A DNA stretch of 64,000 bases from Fimisoma sp964619315 (GTDB lineage: Bacteria > Bacillota > Clostridia > Peptostreptococcales > Anaerovoracaceae), in the NCBI GenBank assembly GCA_964619315.1, contig CAZUEH010000005.1:1-64000 (forward strand), read 5' to 3'. A program made the position numbers and the translations under genes. Shown here piece by piece: positions 60,273 to 64,000 of this stretch. The notes under the pieces were generated by a model. That model searched no databases, was not told the DNA's origin, and was given only the letters and a program-made list of their open reading frames with translations. Numbering within the stretch: position 1 is the first letter of the stretch; each line of letters opens with the position of its first letter.

Positions 60273-60623
60273 CTACAGTCCCGGTATTCCAAGTCCACCG
60301 GTTAGTTTGCTCATTTCATTGTTGGAAATTTCTTCGATTTGACGTATTCCCTCGTTTACTGCAACAATAATCAAATCTTGTAGCATTTCAATATCATCCG
60401 CATCTACAACTTCTGGTTTTAGTTCTAACTTAGTCACTTCTTTTTTGCCGTTTACAGTAACAGTAACTGCACCGCCACCAGCTGTAGTTGAAACTTCTTT
60501 TTCGTCTATTTCAGCCTGCATAAGCTCCATCTGTTTTTGCATAGCTTGCATCTGCTGAAGTTGTTTCTGCATTCCACCACCGCCTCCGGATGATTTCTTG
60601 CCTGCTCTCATTCCTTTTCCCAT
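60273..60623 (-). CDS. ybaB: YbaB/EbfC nucleoid-associated protein
   Basis: A 116-residue DNA-binding protein of the YbaB/EbfC family. It has an N-terminal Gly/Lys/Gln-rich stretch, a helix with repeated QMQxMQKQME, and the conserved AGGGAVTVTVNGKKEVTKLEL central strands (central core VTVNGKKEVTKLEL). It forms tweezer-like dimers on DNA. AAGGAGG precedes the ATG. It lies between dnaX and recR, the conserved order. Confidence 0.95.
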   Translation of the reverse strand: MGKGMRAGKKSSGGGGGMQKQLQQMQAMQKQMELMQAEIDEKEVSTTAGGGAVTVTVNGKKEVTKLELKPEVVDADDIEMLQDLIIVAVNEGIRQIEEISNNEMSKLTGGLGIPGL

Positions 60624-60641
60624 GTCTTTCCTCCTTGAAAA

Positions 60642-62261
60642 TCATTCAATATCTATATCTATTCCTAAAAGTGTCTGTGCCTCTTTAGCTATCTGCTCTA
60701 CATTTTCATCTTTTGTATGAACTTGACACTCTTCCTTTAGGTGGCAAATCAGTTTCATTGGTTTGCCTGTTTGTTTTTCCATTAGCTTTTCTACCTGTTG
60801 CCTCTTTTGCTCAACATATTTTTGAGTAAAGCTGCTGTTAGTCACAATAGTAAAACTATCTTCGCTCAAATGGATAAGCTCGGTGCCACTTCTAATAAGG
60901 TTGAAGCTTCCGGCACTGTCATCCCCATTGTCAAAAATACTATGCCATAGGGCCTCTTTGTTTATACCATCGTCGGTGTCTTTTGTCACCTCATCAACCT
61001 TGGCCGTCACCTTTGCAGTTGTCGGTTCTATATTAGTAGCCACCTTAGTTGCCACCTCTGTAACAACCGTCTCTGTCACTACTGTCTCTGTAGTCGCCAC
61101 ATCTATAGGAGCTTTTGCGGGTGGTGCAACAACTGGTTTTGCTGCCACTCTTGGTTTTGGTGCACTATCCTTGTTTGGGTCATCGCCTGAGCCGATAGTC
61201 ACTATGGCAAGTTCCAAAAGAACCCTTGGATTGGTCGACCATCTGGCATCATTTATAGTTTTGGAAAGCCTTGTCACTGCAAAATCTATTTCTTCAAGGC
61301 TTATTTGTTTACTTTGATTGCTAACTCGAATGAGGTTTTCTTGAGACATGTTTAGCATGTCTTGTGCATCTCTTACAAACTTGGTTATAAGCAGACTTCT
61401 GTAATGGCTTACCCAGTCTTTCATTATCTGCTTCACGTCCTTGCCTTCTCTCAAAACATCATTGAGCAGCACTAATGCCTCTGCCGTTTTTCTGAGAGAA
61501 ACCAGCTCGGTCAAATCTATAAAAAACTCATCGCCTGTGGTGCCTACATATTCCAAAACCTTGTCTCTATCTATGGTTTTGTCGCCACCAGCCAAAACTT
61601 GATCCAATATGCTAAGTCCGTCTCTTACAGAACCGTCGGAGCAGTTGGCCAATAATCTTATAGCATCCTCACTAACCGTTACGCCTTTGCCTTGGCATAT
61701 TTGTTCCATAGCCTTGCCAATAACCTCCTGCGAAACTCTTCTAAAATCAAGTCTCATACATCTGGACAAAATCGTTGGCGGCAGCTTCTGAGGCTCCGTC
61801 GTAGCAAGTATGAACATTACATACTCTGGTGGTTCTTCAAGGGTTTTTAGCAAAGCATTAAACGCTCCTGTGGAAAGCATGTGAACCTCGTCTATTATAT
61901 AGACTTTTTTGTTTCCAACAGCAGGTGGATATTTGACACTCTCTCTTAATTCTCTTATGTTTTCTACGCCATTATTAGATGCCGCATCAATCTCAACGAC
62001 ATCCATAAAGTTGCCCTCTTTGATTGCTCGACAATGCTCACAAGTACCACATGGCCTTTCTGCTGGGGAAAGGCAGTTTACTGCCTTGGCCAATATTCTT
62101 GCCGTAGTGGTCTTGCCTGTACCTCTGGTTCCACAAAAAAGATAGGCATGGCTTACGCTGTCCACAGCTATCTGATTCTTTAAAATTTTTACGATATGCT
62201 CCTGACCTAAAATTTCATCAAAGGTTTCAGGTCTATAGGTTCTGTATAATGCGGTGTACAT
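60642..62261 (-). CDS. dnaX: DNA polymerase III subunits gamma/tau
   Basis: A 539-residue clamp-loader ATPase of the replicative polymerase. Walker A GTRGTGKTTTA is near residue 45. Zinc-binding cysteines (C...CGTCEHC) follow, then Walker B VYIIDEVHML and the SRC sensor LSRCMRLDF. After about residue 375 comes a low-complexity linker rich in Thr, Val and Ala, followed by a tau-like C-terminal domain. No obvious frameshift site for a short gamma form stands out. AAAAGGAG precedes the ATG. It lies just downstream of the SRP RNA gene. Confidence 0.97.
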   Translation of the reverse strand: MYTALYRTYRPETFDEILGQEHIVKILKNQIAVDSVSHAYLFCGTRGTGKTTTARILAKAVNCLSPAERPCGTCEHCRAIKEGNFMDVVEIDAASNNGVENIRELRESVKYPPAVGNKKVYIIDEVHMLSTGAFNALLKTLEEPPEYVMFILATTEPQKLPPTILSRCMRLDFRRVSQEVIGKAMEQICQGKGVTVSEDAIRLLANCSDGSVRDGLSILDQVLAGGDKTIDRDKVLEYVGTTGDEFFIDLTELVSLRKTAEALVLLNDVLREGKDVKQIMKDWVSHYRSLLITKFVRDAQDMLNMSQENLIRVSNQSKQISLEEIDFAVTRLSKTINDARWSTNPRVLLELAIVTIGSGDDPNKDSAPKPRVAAKPVVAPPAKAPIDVATTETVVTETVVTEVATKVATNIEPTTAKVTAKVDEVTKDTDDGINKEALWHSIFDNGDDSAGSFNLIRSGTELIHLSEDSFTIVTNSSFTQKYVEQKRQQVEKLMEKQTGKPMKLICHLKEECQVHTKDENVEQIAKEAQTLLGIDIDIE

Positions 62262-62281
62262 AAAAGACTCCTTTTAGAAAA

Positions 62282-62440
62282 ATCGCCCTTAAAGAGCCGC
62301 GCTTGGCGTAGGAGAAGGCTACTCTGCGGCACATAAGAACTTCCGCTTATTGCTGCTTCCTTCCGGACCTGACAAGGTTCACGGCATCCCATTGCGCAGG
62401 ACCCAAACCATACCAGGCGAAGCTCTTTAAGGGCAATTTA
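62282..62440 (-). ncRNA. ffs: Signal recognition particle RNA
   Basis: The minus-strand RNA contains the universal SRP domain IV core GGTCCGGAAGGAAGCAGC, read as the tetraloop-capped hairpin bound by Ffh. The ends pair as GCCCTTAAAGAGC (62422-62434 side) with GCTCTTTAAGGGC (62285-62297 side). A T run follows at the 3' end, so it carries its own weak terminator. The estimated length is about 155 nt; exact ends are uncertain by several bases. It is placed between ligA and dnaX; proximity to dnaX is also seen in Bacillus. Confidence 0.93.
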
Positions 62441-62451
62441 ATTGCTTATCC

Positions 62452-62480
62452 ATTATATTATCTTTTGGGGCTTTTTTCAA
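62452..62480 (-). promoter_or_regulatory. SRP RNA promoter (sigma-A)
   Basis: On the minus strand TTGAAA (62475-62480), exactly 17 bases, then TATAAT (62452-62457), a few bases before the SRP RNA 5' end. The -35 lies just beyond the ligA stop. Confidence 0.8.
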
Positions 62481-62487
62481 GTCTTTA

Positions 62488-64000
62488 TTAAATAAGCCAC
62501 TCCATAATCTGCGATTCATCAATAATTGGAATTCCCAGCTCCTTGGCCTTTTTGTTTTTTCCCGATGTTGAAAGAAGGTCATTGTTGATAAGATAAGAGG
62601 TTTTGGCACTTACCGAGCCAGCTACCTTGCCGCCGGATTTTTCGATTTCATCTTTTAGTGCATCTCTGTTTTCGTAGTGGTTCAAGCTTCCTGTTATGAC
62701 AAAAGTCATTCCCGCAAGTTTATCACCAGTCTTTTCTTCTTTTTCATCTAAGCGAATTATCTCTAAGAGATCTGCTACTATTTTTTTGTTTTCATCATTG
62801 TCAAAGAACTTTCTGAAATTTTGGGCCATAATATCACCCACTCCGTCAATGGAGGTTAGTTCCTCGATGGTGAGTTTTTCGATGGTAGTCCATTTGTTGC
62901 CACAAAACTTGGCGATTAAGCGTGCATTGGCTTTGCCTATTCCAGGAATGCCAAGACTGTACAAAAGTCTGTCTGGGGTGACATCTTTGGCCTTTTCAGC
63001 CGACTCAACAAGGTTCTCAAAGGACTTTTGACCAAATCCGTCCATAACCACAAATTCTTCCTTGAATTTGTCAACATTGAAAAGGTCTGCCAGTTCTTTT
63101 ACGATTCCTGCACCAACGAGTTTTTCTATGGTCATTTCCGAAAGGCCATCAATATTAAAGGCATCTCTTGATACAAATAAGGCGAGACGTTTTATCTGTT
63201 TCGCCAAACAGTTCTCATTGACACAGTTCAAAGTCTCTACGCCATTTTCGTTTTTTATTTCTGTATGATGGTCGCAAACTGGGCATTTACACGGCGGCAC
63301 GATATTATTGCTACCCGTAAGATTATCAGCTATCTGGGGTATTATCATGTTTGCCTTGTAGACGGTTATTGTATCGCCTATTCCCAATTTCAAATCTTTC
63401 ATAACGCTAATATTGTGAACTGATGCACGGCTGACTGTCGTTCCCTCTAGCTCAACCGGATCGAACACTGCTATCGGATTTATGAGACCTGTTCTTGAAG
63501 CACTCCACTGAATTTCGCGCAGAACAGTTTCTTTTAATTCATCTTGCCACTTAAATGCTATGGCATCCCTCGGAAATTTAGCTGTAGCCCCCAGCGATTG
63601 CCCATACTTTATGTCATCATAAATAAGCACCAATCCGTCAGACGGAATCGGGTTGTCCACTATGGATTCTCCAAAACCTTTGACTTTGCCAGCTATATTT
63701 TCTCTATCTACAATTTTGTAATCTACACATTCAAAGCCTTGCTCTTTTAACCATTTTAGCTGCTCTTGTCTTTTTTCAAATTCTAGCCCTTCGGCTGAAA
63801 CCAGACTAAAAGCATAAAACCTTACATTCCTTTGGGCTGTGATTTCATTGTTTAGTTGGCGCACAGAGCCTGCACAAAGATTTCTCGGATTCTTATATTT
63901 CATTGATTCGTCACTAATGGTGGCATTTATCTTTTCAAAATCCTCATAAGAAATTACTGCTTCACCTCTAAGAACCAGCTCACCTTTGAAGTCCAAATTG
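62488..64000 (-). CDS. ligA: NAD-dependent DNA ligase (5' end outside window)
   Basis: The C-terminal 503 residues or so of LigA, which seals nicks using NAD. The window opens inside the adenylation domain (LVLRGEAVIS holds the conserved glutamate). The catalytic lysine motif and N-terminal Ia domain lie to the right of 64000. Then follow the OB fold, a four-cysteine zinc finger (CPVC...CVNENC), helix-hairpin-helix repeats (LGIPGIGKANARLI, SIDGVGDIMAQNF), and a C-terminal BRCT domain (MTFVITGSLNHYENRD). The frame is open to the window edge; it is partial only because of the cut. Confidence 0.97.
   Translation of the reverse strand, partial: NLDFKGELVLRGEAVISYEDFEKINATISDESMKYKNPRNLCAGSVRQLNNEITAQRNVRFYAFSLVSAEGLEFEKRQEQLKWLKEQGFECVDYKIVDRENIAGKVKGFGESIVDNPIPSDGLVLIYDDIKYGQSLGATAKFPRDAIAFKWQDELKETVLREIQWSASRTGLINPIAVFDPVELEGTTVSRASVHNISVMKDLKLGIGDTITVYKANMIIPQIADNLTGSNNIVPPCKCPVCDHHTEIKNENGVETLNCVNENCLAKQIKRLALFVSRDAFNIDGLSEMTIEKLVGAGIVKELADLFNVDKFKEEFVVMDGFGQKSFENLVESAEKAKDVTPDRLLYSLGIPGIGKANARLIAKFCGNKWTTIEKLTIEELTSIDGVGDIMAQNFRKFFDNDENKKIVADLLEIIRLDEKEEKTGDKLAGMTFVITGSLNHYENRDALKDEIEKSGGKVAGSVSAKTSYLINNDLLSTSGKNKKAKELGIPIIDESQIMEWLI

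Noticed and set aside
61909..62145. Frame opposite dnaX
   Set aside because: Antisense shadow of the conserved ATPase domain.

Overview
The window reads as a chromosome segment of a low-GC, anaerobic Gram-positive bacterium of the Clostridia. The indications are strong AGGAGG-type ribosome sites, TTGACA/TATAAT promoters, a T-box leader, a preQ1-I riboswitch, a glycyl-radical pyruvate formate-lyase with its activase, a BofA-family protein, and a stand-alone ferredoxin-thioredoxin-reductase-like protein. An amino-acid-fermenting family such as the Anaerovoracaceae would fit, but that placement is inference; no rRNA or ribosomal protein gene is present to test it. One 100-N assembly gap lies at 40986-41085. 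The last gene (ligA) runs off the right edge.

Layout. 1-5.2 kb: NhaC-type antiporter, a sigma-54-dependent PAS/AAA+ activator, and a divergent YtcJ-type amidohydrolase with a textbook -24/-12 promoter. 5.2-8.4 kb: pflB-pflA. 8.5-13.2 kb: U32 peptidase-like RNA-modification protein, THUMP RNA methyltransferase and mreB. 13.3-16.35 kb: three-gene ABC transporter behind a T-box whose specifier reads as TGG (Trp). 16.4-24.8 kb: small metabolic and transport genes (DUF2200, GNAT, LysO, MATE, threonine aldolase, homoserine dehydrogenase coupled to a HutD-like membrane protein, a lipoyl-less E2-fold protein, two cysteine-rich redox proteins). 24.8-29.5 kb: complete branched-chain amino-acid ABC transporter. 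29.5-36 kb: queT with a preQ1-I riboswitch, EcsC-family gene, lipase-like hydrolase, DEAD-box helicase, zinc ribbon, nitroreductase, VOC protein.

36-41.3 kb is the most unusual part. It holds a single protein joining a PTS EIIC sugar-permease domain to a c-di-GMP phosphodiesterase (EAL) domain, two frameshift-degraded genes (a GNAT and a SIR2-like protein), uridine phosphorylase, and an array of 84-bp palindromic tandem repeats. The array is bounded by 83-bp direct repeats that include the 3' end of ssrA, and it is broken by the assembly gap.

41.2-64 kb is mostly housekeeping: ssrA with smpB nearby, lepB, an RluA-type pseudouridine synthase, fba, pncB, uvrB-uvrA, an NSS transporter, YbaK, YitT, arginase, a bofA-like gene, recR, ybaB, dnaX, SRP RNA and ligA. 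A gene-free repeat cluster with a C10 tract lies at 54.8-55.3 kb.

Together the transporters (Trp-type ABC, branched-chain ABC, NSS, LysO), arginase, threonine aldolase and pyruvate formate-lyase suggest life on amino acids and simple sugars without oxygen. Several start sites were moved downstream of the longest open frame because a promoter or ribosome site lies inside the longer version; these cases are explained in the entries.
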